Source: CAYRLW01 sp964425215
GTDB taxonomy: Bacteria; Spirochaetota; Spirochaetia; Treponematales; Breznakiellaceae
Direction of reading: 5' to 3'
DNA: 41,984 nucleotides
Assembly (NCBI GenBank): GCA_964425215.1
Contig: CAYRLW010000033.1
Coordinates: 1 to 41,984 of the forward strand
This document shows positions 28,105-36,540 of this stretch, piece after piece. The stretch's first letter is position 1; every line of letters begins with the position of its first letter. The notes beneath the pieces were generated by a model. That model was not told the DNA's origin and did not search any database. It worked only from the letters and a program-made list of their open reading frames with translations. A program made the position numbers and the translations under genes.

Positions 28105-29516
28105 CCTAACCTCATTTTAGTTCGGACCCAGGGACCGCCGGAACTAACTTTAACGAATTCCTTGTGCCCCTTTCCGCAGTAGCCGTTCCCTTTTAGCTCC
28201 ACCGTTTTGGAAACCCCATCCACCGCGTTTAGTACGTCTGGAACGTAGCCCGTACAAACCACCGGCGACGCTATTCTACCGGTAAGCTTCCCGTCCTTAA
28301 TTTCCCTGCCCAAAAGGGCCACCAATTGGATCCCCCAGTTTTTGGGATCCTCCATCCCTGAATTGGACCGATCTAAGAGCCACCCGTAGGCAACCCCCTG
28401 AATAAGTTCCTCCTTTGTGGAAGTTCCGGGGGCAAAAAAGGTATTCGTCATCCGAGCGTAGGCTTTCCGTTCAAAGGACCAGCGGCGACCGTTGCCCGTG
28501 GCGGGTAAATCCAGCTCCCGGGCGGAAAGCAGGTCCGAAATGCCGGAAACCAGGATCCCCCGATCCAGGACCAGGGTCGACGTTCCAGGCCTTCCCTCGT
28601 CGTCGAAAAAGTACGACCCGGTCTGTTCTGCGGCCCGGGCCCCGTCGTACATGGAAACCAGGTCCGAGGCTACCCGTTTTCCCATAAAATCCCGGGATTT
28701 TGCCCGACCCTTGGCGATCATATCGGTCTCCACCCCGTGACCAAAGGCTTCATGGGCCAAGAGCCCCGCCATATCGGGAGAAAGGACCACGGTGTATTCC
28801 CCCGCCGGCATGGGAATGGCCTCCAATAATTCTGCCGCTTGGTTCGCGGTTGCCCCCGCTAGGGCCTCCAGTTCATCCAACAATGCCATCCCTTTGCGTC
28901 CCGATACGGCGTTAAAGGTTTGCCGGGTTTTACCGTTCCTCCGCGCCGCCGCAAAAATATAGGCCTGACCCCAAAGGTAGGATTGGAACAGTTCCCGTTT
29001 CTGGGAAATGTAGAGTTTGGAAAATCGGGCCCATTCGCCCCGGGTCCGGGCCATGGCGATCAGGGGATGGGCCGCCGCGGTTCTTTCCCGAATACTTTCC
29101 AGCCGGTCAAAAACCTCTTCGGGCTCCAGAACCAAGGGGTCCCGGTCCGTTTCAACGATAAAGCTATCCCGCCAGGCCGTTTCCTCCAAATCTACCGAAA
29201 GAACCCCGGCGACAGCACGAACGGTAAGAAGATTTATTAATCGTTGGTCTAATTGGGCTATAAAGGCGTTTACATCCGAAGGGATGGTATCAAAAGAATG
29301 CTCCACCACCCTGCCGTTTCGTGCCGCCCGGAGTACAAAGCCCCGTTCGGACCAGGAACTTTCGGCTACCCGCCGTTCGTCGCTGTAGGCTTCGAAATTA
29401 ACCCCCGAACAATCGGTTCCGAGTATGGAAACAAAATCATACGTACCGGCCAATCCCTGAACTATGCTTTTCAGTTCGGGAACAGACCGATTTAAAAACG
29501 CTGAAGGATACGACAT
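28101..29516 (-). CDS. tldD: TldD metalloprotease
   Basis: A 471-residue TldD. The zinc-binding HEAFGHGVETD lies near residues 255-265, followed by the family segments FFDDEGRPGTSTLVLDRGILVSGISDLLSA and RMTNTFFAPGTSTKEELIQGVAYGWLLD. It forms the catalytic half of the TldD-TldE protease, whose substrate chain is threaded into a closed chamber. The neighbouring gene encodes the partner with a 4-bp overlap, so the two subunits are coupled. No RiPP precursor gene is evident nearby; a house-keeping role is most likely. Confidence 0.93.
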   Translation of the reverse strand: MSYPSAFLNRSVPELKSIVQGLAGTYDFVSILGTDCSGVNFEAYSDERRVAESSWSERGFVLRAARNGRVVEHSFDTIPSDVNAFIAQLDQRLINLLTVRAVAGVLSVDLEETAWRDSFIVETDRDPLVLEPEEVFDRLESIRERTAAAHPLIAMARTRGEWARFSKLYISQKRELFQSYLWGQAYIFAAARRNGKTRQTFNAVSGRKGMALLDELEALAGATANQAAELLEAIPMPAGEYTVVLSPDMAGLLAHEAFGHGVETDMIAKGRAKSRDFMGKRVASDLVSMYDGARAAEQTGSYFFDDEGRPGTSTLVLDRGILVSGISDLLSARELDLPATGNGRRWSFERKAYARMTNTFFAPGTSTKEELIQGVAYGWLLDRSNSGMEDPKNWGIQLVALLGREIKDGKLTGRIASPVVCTGYVPDVLNAVDGVSKTVELKGNGYCGKGHKEFVKVSSGGPWVRTKMRLG

Positions 29517-29579
29517 TCCAAAAGTATAACAAAGACAGAAGGGTGGTGAAAGGGTATGGCCTGGGAGCCAACTTTATCG

Positions 29580-29619
29580 GGATTTTTGGGCACCAGGGAC
29601 CCTTAGGCCCTAAAAATCC
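29580..29619 (-). terminator. Terminator-like hairpin after the reductase gene
   Basis: ggatttttgggc (29580-29591) pairs with gccctaaaaatcc (29607-29619). It sits between the leftward reductase gene and tldD. The A/T-rich stem bases replace a clear T-run, so it may end transcription inefficiently. Confidence 0.45.
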
Positions 29620-29636
29620 ACCAGTCCGGCAGGCTC

Positions 29637-30803
29637 CTATGGTTGAAGGTCTGAAGGGCTGATTTTTCGACCACCCTTTATCATCCCCTGAATTTCTTGG
29701 AAACGGGAAATATCTCCCACCAGGATCGCCCCCACGAGTTTTTCGTCTTTAATGAAAAACGTACGGATCGAATCAAGACCCGATTGGACTAGCGTTTGGG
29801 TGTTTTCGTCCGGTTCTATGGATCCCAGGGATACCACATTGATACCGGCAACCTTTAACGTGGCCGACAGCAGGGAACCCGCATACGCAACCCTTCCTCC
29901 CGACGCGTTCATCCCCGCGATTTGCCCCTGTTCCCTAGCCGCGGACCAAAGGCCGTATATCACCCCCCGGTGTTCCGCGATATCTCCCGCGGCGTACACC
30001 GAATCGGCGCTGGTTTGTAGAAAATCGTTTACCTTGATACCCCGCGCTGTTTCTATACCCGACCCCTGGAGAATGTCCATATTAGGTCGGATCCCCGCGG
30101 AAAAAAGCGCAAGATCGGCGCTTATGGGGTCGCCGTCGGTGAAGGTTATTAGTAGCCGCCCGTTGGATTGTTTGGAGATAGTCTGCAGGTGCCGTGGCAA
30201 GAGGAATGAAAGGTTTTTCATTTCCAGGAGCCTTCGCAGAATAGCGGCGCTTTCAGCGTCCAGCTGTTTCGGCAGAAGCCGATCGAATACTTCCACAATG
30301 GTCACTTTTAATCCCCGTTGGGTCAAAGATGACCCCGCTTCGATGCCCAAAAGGCCGCCGCCAATAATCACCACGTCCCGTTTTCCTCGGGAAAATTCGA
30401 TAATCCGCAGGGCGTCGTGGATGGTTCTTAGCGTAAAAACTCCTTCCGCGTCCGACCCAGGGACCGGGGGGAGGAACGAGTTCGCCCCTGCGGCGACGAT
30501 AAGTTTATCGTAACGTTCCTCTGTTTCATCTTCGAGACGGACAATTTTTCTCTCCGGATCTACGGAGGCAACCCGTACGGGCTGGACAAGACGTATATTA
30601 TTTTTTTTATAGAATTCCCCGTTCCTGATGGTGATCCCATCGATGGATACTTTTCCCGCGAGGAACTCAATGACCCGGGGCCGGGAATAATGGTAATAAT
30701 TTTCGCCGCTGAAGATGGTTATAGAAGCCGATGGATCGTTTTTTCGAATCGCTTCCGCAGCGGAAACCCCCGCTACTCCGTTGCCGATTACTATATATTT
30801 CAT
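29637..30803 (-). CDS. FAD-dependent pyridine nucleotide-disulphide oxidoreductase
   Basis: A 388-residue flavoprotein of the rubredoxin-reductase / NirB-N-terminal class. The FAD-binding motif is VIGNGVAGVSAAEAIRKNDP at residues 4-23, the NAD(P)-binding motif VVIIGGGLLGIEAGSSL near 145-160, and the second FAD segment VYAAGDIAEH near 270. No redox-active CxxxxC is present, which rules out thioredoxin-reductase or lipoamide-dehydrogenase chemistry. Probable role is NAD(P)H-dependent electron transfer to a rubredoxin or similar acceptor in oxygen or NO defence. The gene has two tandem ribosome-binding sites (gcgcggaggtaa repeated) before its ATG. Confidence 0.85.
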   Translation of the reverse strand: MKYIVIGNGVAGVSAAEAIRKNDPSASITIFSGENYYHYSRPRVIEFLAGKVSIDGITIRNGEFYKKNNIRLVQPVRVASVDPERKIVRLEDETEERYDKLIVAAGANSFLPPVPGSDAEGVFTLRTIHDALRIIEFSRGKRDVVIIGGGLLGIEAGSSLTQRGLKVTIVEVFDRLLPKQLDAESAAILRRLLEMKNLSFLLPRHLQTISKQSNGRLLITFTDGDPISADLALFSAGIRPNMDILQGSGIETARGIKVNDFLQTSADSVYAAGDIAEHRGVIYGLWSAAREQGQIAGMNASGGRVAYAGSLLSATLKVAGINVVSLGSIEPDENTQTLVQSGLDSIRTFFIKDEKLVGAILVGDISRFQEIQGMIKGGRKISPSDLQP

Positions 30804-30840
30804 AAATTACCTCCGCGCTTACCTCCGCGCTTTTACTATG

Positions 30841-30854
30841 TGAGAATATACTCA
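30841..30854. promoter_or_regulatory. Near-palindrome upstream of the reductase gene
   Basis: tgagaatatactca (one mismatch from a perfect palindrome) lies about 38 bp upstream of the reductase start codon. It may be an operator; the regulator is unknown. Confidence 0.3.
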
Positions 30855-30878
30855 GATTGAAAAGAATTTTTGTATATT

Positions 30879-31838
30879 TTACGACACAGGATCGTCGAAC
30901 CGTCGTTTGAACGATGCCACATGGTCGGCGAAATAGGGCCAAAAACGGAATTCGATTTCCAGCATGTAAATGCCCTGGTAATTTGCCTGGGTTAAAATTT
31001 GGAGCGTGGGGTCGATGGGCACCGATCCTGTTCCCGGAGGAAGATGCAAATCCCCAAGGCCGTAGGGGAGTCTTTGAATATAGGGCTCGCCTCGGTCCCT
31101 CTTCCCGAAGTTATCGTGTACGTGAGCGTGGATCGCCAGAGGCGCCAAGGTTCGAACCGCTTCCAGGTAATCGTACCCTAAAATTTTCGATTGAATATAG
31201 AGATGTCCGAAATCGATGGTAACGCCAAGATTTTTACGACCTACCCTTTTGATCTGGTCCCGCAGGCCGGCGGGATCGGTTCCGTAGGCCACCGATGGTG
31301 GACTTTCTGCGCCATTGGGGTTTTCCACGGCGATGGCGACTCCCAGAGCGGCAGCCCGGTCCGCGAGAAGGGATAGTTTTTCCGCGTCCATAAGTAAAAG
31401 CCCTTGGCGGATCAAATCGGGGTCTTCCGATCCAAAACCTCTCCTGTAAAATTTTTCTACGCTGGCGGGGTCCAAGGACGCGTGGCTGGCGTGGTATACC
31501 ACGAGGGGACACATAAGTTCTGACGCGACTTCCAGGGCCGATTCGAATACCCTATAGTGGATATCGCCTCTGGTTGGATCGAGAATATTCAGTACAAAGG
31601 GCAGGTGCATCGTATATTTTAAAGGGAAGTGGGTGCATATTTCCTTGACTTCCCGTAGCCTATTCAGTTCCACCTCTCCGTTCACAATCACGTCCAGGGA
31701 ATGTAAAATTATCTCCCCGTACTCGGCCCCCGAAGCGCTCACCGCCGCCAATTCTTCCTTGAAGCGGGGCATCGAACCGTCTATCGTATCCGCGTTGGTA
31801 CTGATTCCGATGGGACGAGCGATTTTTTTAAGTACCAT
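30879..31838 (-). CDS. TIM-barrel sugar phosphate isomerase/epimerase-like protein
   Basis: A 319-residue protein of the xylose-isomerase-like TIM-barrel (AP endonuclease 2) superfamily. Metal-ligand-type segments are VAVENPNG (Glu), GVTIDFGHLYI (Asp, His), HAHVHDNFGKRD (His, Asp) and MLEIEFRFWPYFADH (Glu) in the family order. Members are sugar epimerases or isomerases, or endonuclease IV; the DNA-binding loops of endonuclease IV are absent, so a sugar-type enzyme is more likely. Start MVLKKIA is chosen because gggaga precedes it by 6 bp. It is 75 bp upstream of the reductase gene on the same strand, possibly one operon. Confidence 0.78.
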   Translation of the reverse strand: MVLKKIARPIGISTNADTIDGSMPRFKEELAAVSASGAEYGEIILHSLDVIVNGEVELNRLREVKEICTHFPLKYTMHLPFVLNILDPTRGDIHYRVFESALEVASELMCPLVVYHASHASLDPASVEKFYRRGFGSEDPDLIRQGLLLMDAEKLSLLADRAAALGVAIAVENPNGAESPPSVAYGTDPAGLRDQIKRVGRKNLGVTIDFGHLYIQSKILGYDYLEAVRTLAPLAIHAHVHDNFGKRDRGEPYIQRLPYGLGDLHLPPGTGSVPIDPTLQILTQANYQGIYMLEIEFRFWPYFADHVASFKRRFDDPVS

Positions 31839-31944
31839 TTTTGTCTCCCATTGTTCCATTTGGCTGTATATCCTGTGTTACTCCAAAATCAGTTTAAAAA
31901 AAAGATCCAGGTTGGGCCCCCATTCATAAAACCCGTAATAGAAC

Positions 31945-31983
31945 GAGGCTCTTTCAAAACTCAGAAACTTTTGAAAGAACCTC
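31945..31983. repeat. Solo hairpin of the MITE-like family
   Basis: gaggctctttcaaaact (31945-31961) and acttttgaaagaacctc (31967-31983) form a hairpin with two mismatches. The left arm is identical to the left end of the element at 22032-22188. It probably represents a collapsed or single-end copy, and it may also insulate the divergent genes here. Confidence 0.55.
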
Positions 31984-32029
31984 AAACAGCTTGCGCTTAA
32001 TCAAGCCTTTCGGTTATAGTGGCCCCCAC

Positions 32030-32066
32030 GGCGGTCGTAGTCCCCCCGCCTAAACAAAACAGGAGG
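32030..32066 (+). promoter_or_regulatory. PreQ1-I riboswitch
   Basis: Stem GGCGG (32030-32034) / CCGCC (32046-32050), loop TCGTAGT-CCCC, and an A-rich tail TAAACAAAAC running into AGGAGG. This matches the short preQ1-I class as seen in Thermoanaerobacter tengcongensis (loop UCGCAGU, tail UUAACAAAACAAGG). The Shine-Dalgarno sequence lies in the tail, so ligand binding should hide it and stop translation. The controlled genes are a queuosine-precursor transporter and QueF, which confirms the call. Confidence 0.92.
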
Positions 32067-32074
32067 TAATTTCT

Positions 32075-32764
32075 ATGAAAAAGGATGATGTATCCTTTTC
32101 TCCCCTATTTTTACTGTTGTTCGCCCTCTTTTTAACCACCCTGCTGGTATCCAACGTCATCGCCGGTAAACTTATTTCGGTGTACGGGGTGGTACTTCCT
32201 TCTGCGGTAATTCTTTTTCCCATAACGTATATTTTGGGTGATGTTTTTACCGAAGTGTACGGCTTTAAAAAAACGCGGATCATCATCTGGGGCGGGTTTG
32301 CCGCGAACCTTCTAATGTCGTTGATCTTTATGATTGCCGTAGCGCTTCCCATCCCCGACTTTTTTAAGGCCCAGGGAGCCTACGCTACCGTCCTGGGTAT
32401 GACTCCCCGGGTCGTGCTGGCGTCCCTAATCGCCTACTGGATGGGCGAGTTCGCCAATTCGATCACCCTATCGATCCTAAAAAAAACGACCGGCGGTCGG
32501 TTCCTTTGGACCAGAACTATTTCTTCCACCGTGGTGGGTCAAGCCTTTGACACCATCCTCTTTATCGGGATCGCGTTTTACGGACTGGTTCCCCTTCCGG
32601 TTCTTTGGGGAATGATCGTGGCCCAGTACGTATTCAAGGTAAGCTACGAAGTGATTTTTACACCCCTCACGTACGTGGTTGTGGGGGCGGTGAAACGAAA
32701 AGAGGGGATCGATACGTTCGATACCGGTGTGGCGTACAACCCCTTCGCGTTGGGAGGAGACTGA
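32075..32764 (+). CDS. yhhQ: Queuosine precursor transporter, YhhQ family
   Basis: A 229-residue inner-membrane protein with about six helices, of the YhhQ/QPTR family that imports queuosine precursors such as preQ0 and preQ1. Diagnostic segments are LLVSNVIAGKLISVYG, FPITYILGDVFTEVYGFKKTR and GQAFDTILFIGIAFYG, with SYEVIFTPLTYVVV near the C-terminus. It lies directly behind a preQ1-I riboswitch and overlaps queF by one base (TGATG), so salvage and synthesis are under one control. ATG 32075 follows aggagg at 8 bp. Confidence 0.93.
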   Translation: MKKDDVSFSPLFLLLFALFLTTLLVSNVIAGKLISVYGVVLPSAVILFPITYILGDVFTEVYGFKKTRIIIWGGFAANLLMSLIFMIAVALPIPDFFKAQGAYATVLGMTPRVVLASLIAYWMGEFANSITLSILKKTTGGRFLWTRTISSTVVGQAFDTILFIGIAFYGLVPLPVLWGMIVAQYVFKVSYEVIFTPLTYVVVGAVKRKEGIDTFDTGVAYNPFALGGD

Positions 32765-33153
32765 TGGCGGAATTACACTTTAAAGCCCTGGGACAGAAGG
32801 GTTCCCAACCGAGCCGATCCTTAGAGGTTTTCCCGACCCCAGCCCACGTAAAAAAAGTGGTCCTGGAGAGCGACGAAGTTACCAGCCTATGCCCCGTAAC
32901 CGGCCAGCCGGATTGGGAGACCGTCCGGATCGAGTTTGAACCCGGACCCTACTGCATAGAAAGCAAAAGTCTTAAACTATACCTTTGGTCCTTCCGGGAG
33001 GAAGGCGCCTTTTGCGAAGCCCTGGCGGCCCAAATCGCCGCGGATGTCTACGAGGCCTGCAAGCCCCGCTGGGTACGGGTCAACGTTACCCAAAAACCCC
33101 GGGGCGGCATTACAATCAGCGCCGACGCCAGCCTGCCGGAAGGGACTGTTTAA
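32764..33153 (+). CDS. queF: QueF, NADPH-dependent preQ0 reductase (type I)
   Basis: A 129-residue, single-domain (Bacillus-type) QueF that reduces the nitrile of 7-cyano-7-deazaguanine (preQ0) to preQ1 in queuosine synthesis. The nucleophile is C43 in TSLCPVTGQPDW, the conserved aspartate is D50, and the NADPH motif ESKSLKLY is at 66-73. Start ATG 32764 overlaps the transporter stop by one base. The long upstream frame is an artefact. The other preQ0 genes (queC, queD, queE) are absent from the window, so preQ0 may be salvaged by the adjacent transporter or made from genes elsewhere. Confidence 0.96.
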   Translation: MAELHFKALGQKGSQPSRSLEVFPTPAHVKKVVLESDEVTSLCPVTGQPDWETVRIEFEPGPYCIESKSLKLYLWSFREEGAFCEALAAQIAADVYEACKPRWVRVNVTQKPRGGITISADASLPEGTV

Positions 33154-33185
33154 GGCTCTTATAAACCTTGAGGTCCCGGGCTCCC

Positions 33186-33240
33186 TTGTAAAAAATATGG
33201 TTTCCGCATAAAATACGACAAATTTGATGTATTTGTCGGA
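33186..33240 (+). promoter_or_regulatory. Promoter and hairpin before the rhomboid gene
   Basis: TTGTAA (33186-33191) and TAAAAT (33209-33214) are 17 bp apart. The hairpin cgacaaat/atttgtcg (33216-33238) touches the ribosome site ggagg at 33238, so it could affect translation. Low-confidence regulatory call. Confidence 0.35.
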
Positions 33241-33246
33241 GGAACC

Positions 33247-34002
33247 ATGCTACCCATCGGCGACGACAATTCCTACCGTTTACGAACTCCGGCGATTACA
33301 TGGCTGTTAATCGCGGCGAATATCGGGATGTTTATATTTTTTCAGGGTTTTGGTACCGATGACCGGGTGGTGGCGTCCTATTCCATGGTCCCCCAGGAGA
33401 TATTGACCGGTAGGGACGTGGTAACCCCCGATCAAATCGCGGTGGATCCCGTATCCCGGAGCCGATACGTAATACCCGGTTTGGCTCCCACCCCGGTTTC
33501 TGTCTACCTGACTATTTTGATTTCCATGTTTATGCACGGGGGCTTTATTCATCTGGCGGGAAACATGCTGTTTTTGTATATTTTTGGGGATAACGTGGAG
33601 GACCGGTTGGGTCACTTCCGGTACCTTATTTTTTACCTTTTATCAGGAATTGTAGCCGCCCTGGCCCACGTTTTGGTAAGCGGTATCTTGGGAGAGGGCC
33701 TGTTAACGCCGACTTTGGGCGCGTCGGGAGCTATTTCGGGGATTATGGGAGCCTATTTGCTCCTTTTTCCGGGGAACCGGGTTCGGGTGCTTTTGTTTAA
33801 TATAATTCCTACCACGGTAAGCGCTTTTGTGGTGATCGGCCTTTGGTTCGTATTTCAGGTGATTAATGGTCTAGGGTATTTGGGGGGTACGCAAACCGAT
33901 GGGGTCGCGTATACGGCCCATATCGGCGGTTTTGTTTTTGGATTTTTTACGGTTCGCAAATTTATACCCCGAAGGCGTCGCATCCGGTATTATCGATACT
34001 AA
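33247..34002 (+). CDS. Rhomboid-family intramembrane serine protease
   Basis: A 251-residue membrane protease with six or seven helices. The catalytic serine is S160 in GASGAISG (158-165) and the histidine lies in TAHIGGFVFGF near residue 225. The helix-2 motif HLAGNMLFLYIFGDNVED is typical of rhomboids; its asparagine helps form the oxyanion hole. The long loop between helix 1 and 2 (about 35-85) is characteristic of this bacterial subgroup. The C-terminus is strongly basic (PRRRRIRYYRY), probably cytoplasmic. It is a single gene with its own putative promoter; substrates are unknown. Confidence 0.92.
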   Translation: MLPIGDDNSYRLRTPAITWLLIAANIGMFIFFQGFGTDDRVVASYSMVPQEILTGRDVVTPDQIAVDPVSRSRYVIPGLAPTPVSVYLTILISMFMHGGFIHLAGNMLFLYIFGDNVEDRLGHFRYLIFYLLSGIVAALAHVLVSGILGEGLLTPTLGASGAISGIMGAYLLLFPGNRVRVLLFNIIPTTVSAFVVIGLWFVFQVINGLGYLGGTQTDGVAYTAHIGGFVFGFFTVRKFIPRRRRIRYYRY

Positions 34003-34085
34003 GGTGCGGACCGCTGTAAAAAGATACTTTTGGGAGTTTTTACTAAGCTAGGATAGGTACTACTTTTTGATAAAAGGATGGGACG

Positions 34086-34985
34086 ATGCACTTAATTGTT
34101 TCTAAAAAGCAATTGTCGGCGGATGTGTACGAGATGACCTTCGAGGCACCCTTGATCGCCCAGGCGAGAAAGGCGGGTCAGTTTCTTATTTTACAGATCG
34201 ATACGGATTGGGGGGAGCGGATTCCGCTTACCATCGCCGATGGGGACCCGATCAAAGGTACTATCACCATCGTGTTTCAAACCGTCGGGGCCACGACCCA
34301 TCGGCTAGCAACCAAGGAGCCGGGGCAGTACCTGGAAAATGTTCTGGGTCCTCTGGGGAATCCGACCCACATAGAAAAGGTGGGAACCGTGGTCTGCGTC
34401 GGTGGGGGAATCGGCGTGGCGCCCCTGTACCCCATAGCGAAGGCGATGAAAGAGGCGGGAAACCGGGTCATCGCTATTATCGGGGCCCGTACCAAGGAGC
34501 TGGTGATCTTTGAGGACCGTCTGCGGTCTTTGGTGGATCAGCTTATCATCGTTACCGACGATGGTTCCTACGGCCGAAAAGCGCTGGTTACGGAACCCCT
34601 CAAGGAATTCTGTTCCCAGGATCCAAAACCCGATTTGGCGGTGGCCATAGGACCGCCCATCATGATGAAATTTTGCGCCGAGACAACCCGCCCCTTTGGG
34701 GTCCCCACGATAGTCTCCCTGAACACGATTATGATCGATGGGACGGGAATGTGCGGCGGGTGCCGGGTCAGCGTGGGCGGAGAGACGAAATTTGTCTGCG
34801 TTGACGGTCCCGAATTCGACGGCCATAAGGTGGATTTTGATAATATGATGACCCGGCTTCGATCCTACAAGGATAGGGAGGATGAGGATCACCATGTTTG
34901 CCATATCGGGTTGGGGATAGAACCGGCTCCGGATCAAAAAGCGGGGGCCCCGGTGGCCAGCGTGTCCACGGGGGAACGGAAATGA
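34086..34985 (+). CDS. nfnA: NfnA, ferredoxin-NADP oxidoreductase small subunit
   Basis: A 299-residue subunit with an FAD/NAD(H)-binding ferredoxin-reductase-like fold and a C-terminal [2Fe-2S] site. The cluster segment reads GTGMCGGCRVSVGGETKFVCVDGPEFDGH. The NAD-site pattern CVGGGIGVAPLYPIAKAM is intact. Together with the next gene it resembles NfnAB, which couples NADH and reduced ferredoxin oxidation to NADP reduction by electron bifurcation. Older annotations call it sulfide dehydrogenase (SudB) or dihydroorotate dehydrogenase electron-transfer subunit. It overlaps nfnB by 4 bp. Confidence 0.88.
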   Translation: MHLIVSKKQLSADVYEMTFEAPLIAQARKAGQFLILQIDTDWGERIPLTIADGDPIKGTITIVFQTVGATTHRLATKEPGQYLENVLGPLGNPTHIEKVGTVVCVGGGIGVAPLYPIAKAMKEAGNRVIAIIGARTKELVIFEDRLRSLVDQLIIVTDDGSYGRKALVTEPLKEFCSQDPKPDLAVAIGPPIMMKFCAETTRPFGVPTIVSLNTIMIDGTGMCGGCRVSVGGETKFVCVDGPEFDGHKVDFDNMMTRLRSYKDREDEDHHVCHIGLGIEPAPDQKAGAPVASVSTGERK

Positions 34986-36490
34986 GCGAAACTATTAAAA
35001 CCAAGGAACAATTGGACGCGGAAGCCCGACTTCTGCTGGAACCTCTTTTACAAAGAAAAACGGCGGGAGAAAAAATAACCACGAAGGAACGGCTGGCGAT
35101 TCCGCCGCAGGAAATGCCGACCCAGGACCCCCACGAGCGCGCCTGTACGGTTTCCGAAGTAGCCCTGGGTTACAGCGAGGCCCAGGTGCGGTTAGAAGCG
35201 GAACGGTGCTTGAACTGTAAAAACGAACCCTGCGTGAACGGTTGTCCTGTCCGGGTTCCTATTCCCCGGTTTATCTCCCAAATTCAAAAGGGAGATTATA
35301 AGGCCGCAGTGGACATCATAAAAGAAACAAATTTACTCCCGTCGGTCTGCGGACGGGTGTGTCCCCAGGAAAAACAGTGCCAGTTGGAGTGTACCGTCGG
35401 GAAAAGTTTAAAAGATATCGGAAAGGCTGTGGCTATTGGCCGTCTTGAACGGTTTGTCGCCGACTGGGAACGGGAAAACGGTCAGGTTACCCCGCCCCAG
35501 GTGAAGCCAAAAACGGGGAAAAAGGTCGCCGTGATCGGATCGGGTCCCGCAGGGATTACCGTAGCGGCGGATTTGGCCCGGGAGGGTCACGAGGTTCATC
35601 TCTTCGAGGCTTTCCACAAAACCGGCGGAGTTATGGTCTACGGTATCCCCGAATTCCGGCTTCCTAAGGCTATCGTCCAAGCGGAAATCGATCAATTAAC
35701 AAAGATGGGTGTAAAAATCCAGACCAATTTTTTGGTGGGCCGGACCCGAAAGATCGAGGATCTGCTGAAAAAGGACGGCTTCGACGCGGCTTTTGTGGGA
35801 GTGGGCGCGGGGCTTCCCAAATTTTTAGGCTGTCCCGGGGAAAATTTGGTGGGAGTGTTCAGCGCCAACGAATATTTGACCCGGGCTAATTTAATGAAGG
35901 CCTACGATTCTAAACACGCCGCCACACCGATTTACAAGTCTAAAATCGTCGCTGTTATCGGCGGGGGAAACGTGGCCATGGACGCCGCCCGGATGGCCCT
36001 TCGGCTGGGGGCGGAACAGGTCCATGTGATTTACCGGCGTACCCGGGACGAAATGCCCGCCCGGGCGGAAGAGGTGGCCCACGCGGAAGAAGAGGGAATC
36101 CAATTCAACTTCCTCCGTAACCCCACCAAAATACTGGGTAACGATAAGGGCCGGGTTGTGGGTATGGAAGTTCAAAAGTTCCAGTTAGGAGAGCCCGATT
36201 CGTCTGGCCGTCGGAGCCCCGTCCCCATTCCCGGTTCGGAGTACCAATTTGACTGCGATACGGTCATCGTGGCGCTGGGTAACGAATCGAACCCCCTGCT
36301 GGTCAAAACCACCGAGGGCCTGGTGGTGGATAAAAAGGGACGTATAGTCGTAGGGGGGGACCAAAAGACCTCCCTGGAACGGGTGTACGCGGGGGGCGAC
36401 ATCGTCCTGGGCGCCGCAACGGTGATCCTTGCCATGGGGGAAGGGCGGCGAGCCGCAGCGGCGATTAACGAATTATTGGCACAATCTTAA
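34982..36490 (+). CDS. nfnB: NfnB, glutamate-synthase-small-subunit-like flavoprotein
   Basis: A 502-residue partner of NfnA. The N-terminal double [4Fe-4S] region has ERCLNCKNEPCVNGCPV and VCGRVCPQEKQCQLECT. It is followed by an FAD motif VIGSGPAGITVAADLAREGHEVHLFE and an NADP motif AVIGGGNVAMDAARMALRLG with the arginine-rich VIYRRTRDEMPAR. It is homologous to GltD, but the adjacent nfnA and lack of a large GltB subunit support NADH-dependent ferredoxin:NADP oxidoreductase (transhydrogenase). Start ATG 34982 is fixed by the 4-bp ATGA overlap; the longer frame upstream is in the wrong context. Confidence 0.9.
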   Translation: MSETIKTKEQLDAEARLLLEPLLQRKTAGEKITTKERLAIPPQEMPTQDPHERACTVSEVALGYSEAQVRLEAERCLNCKNEPCVNGCPVRVPIPRFISQIQKGDYKAAVDIIKETNLLPSVCGRVCPQEKQCQLECTVGKSLKDIGKAVAIGRLERFVADWERENGQVTPPQVKPKTGKKVAVIGSGPAGITVAADLAREGHEVHLFEAFHKTGGVMVYGIPEFRLPKAIVQAEIDQLTKMGVKIQTNFLVGRTRKIEDLLKKDGFDAAFVGVGAGLPKFLGCPGENLVGVFSANEYLTRANLMKAYDSKHAATPIYKSKIVAVIGGGNVAMDAARMALRLGAEQVHVIYRRTRDEMPARAEEVAHAEEEGIQFNFLRNPTKILGNDKGRVVGMEVQKFQLGEPDSSGRRSPVPIPGSEYQFDCDTVIVALGNESNPLLVKTTEGLVVDKKGRIVVGGDQKTSLERVYAGGDIVLGAATVILAMGEGRRAAAAINELLAQS

Positions 36491-36540
36491 TAAAATGGTG
36501 TACAATGGGTGTTCAAAATCCGATTGGAGGAGGAACATCC

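Noticed and set aside
34982..36490. Glutamate synthase small subunit (GltD)
   Set aside because: No large subunit gene is present, and the upstream gene is a typical NfnA partner with 4-bp overlap, so the Nfn transhydrogenase is the better reading.
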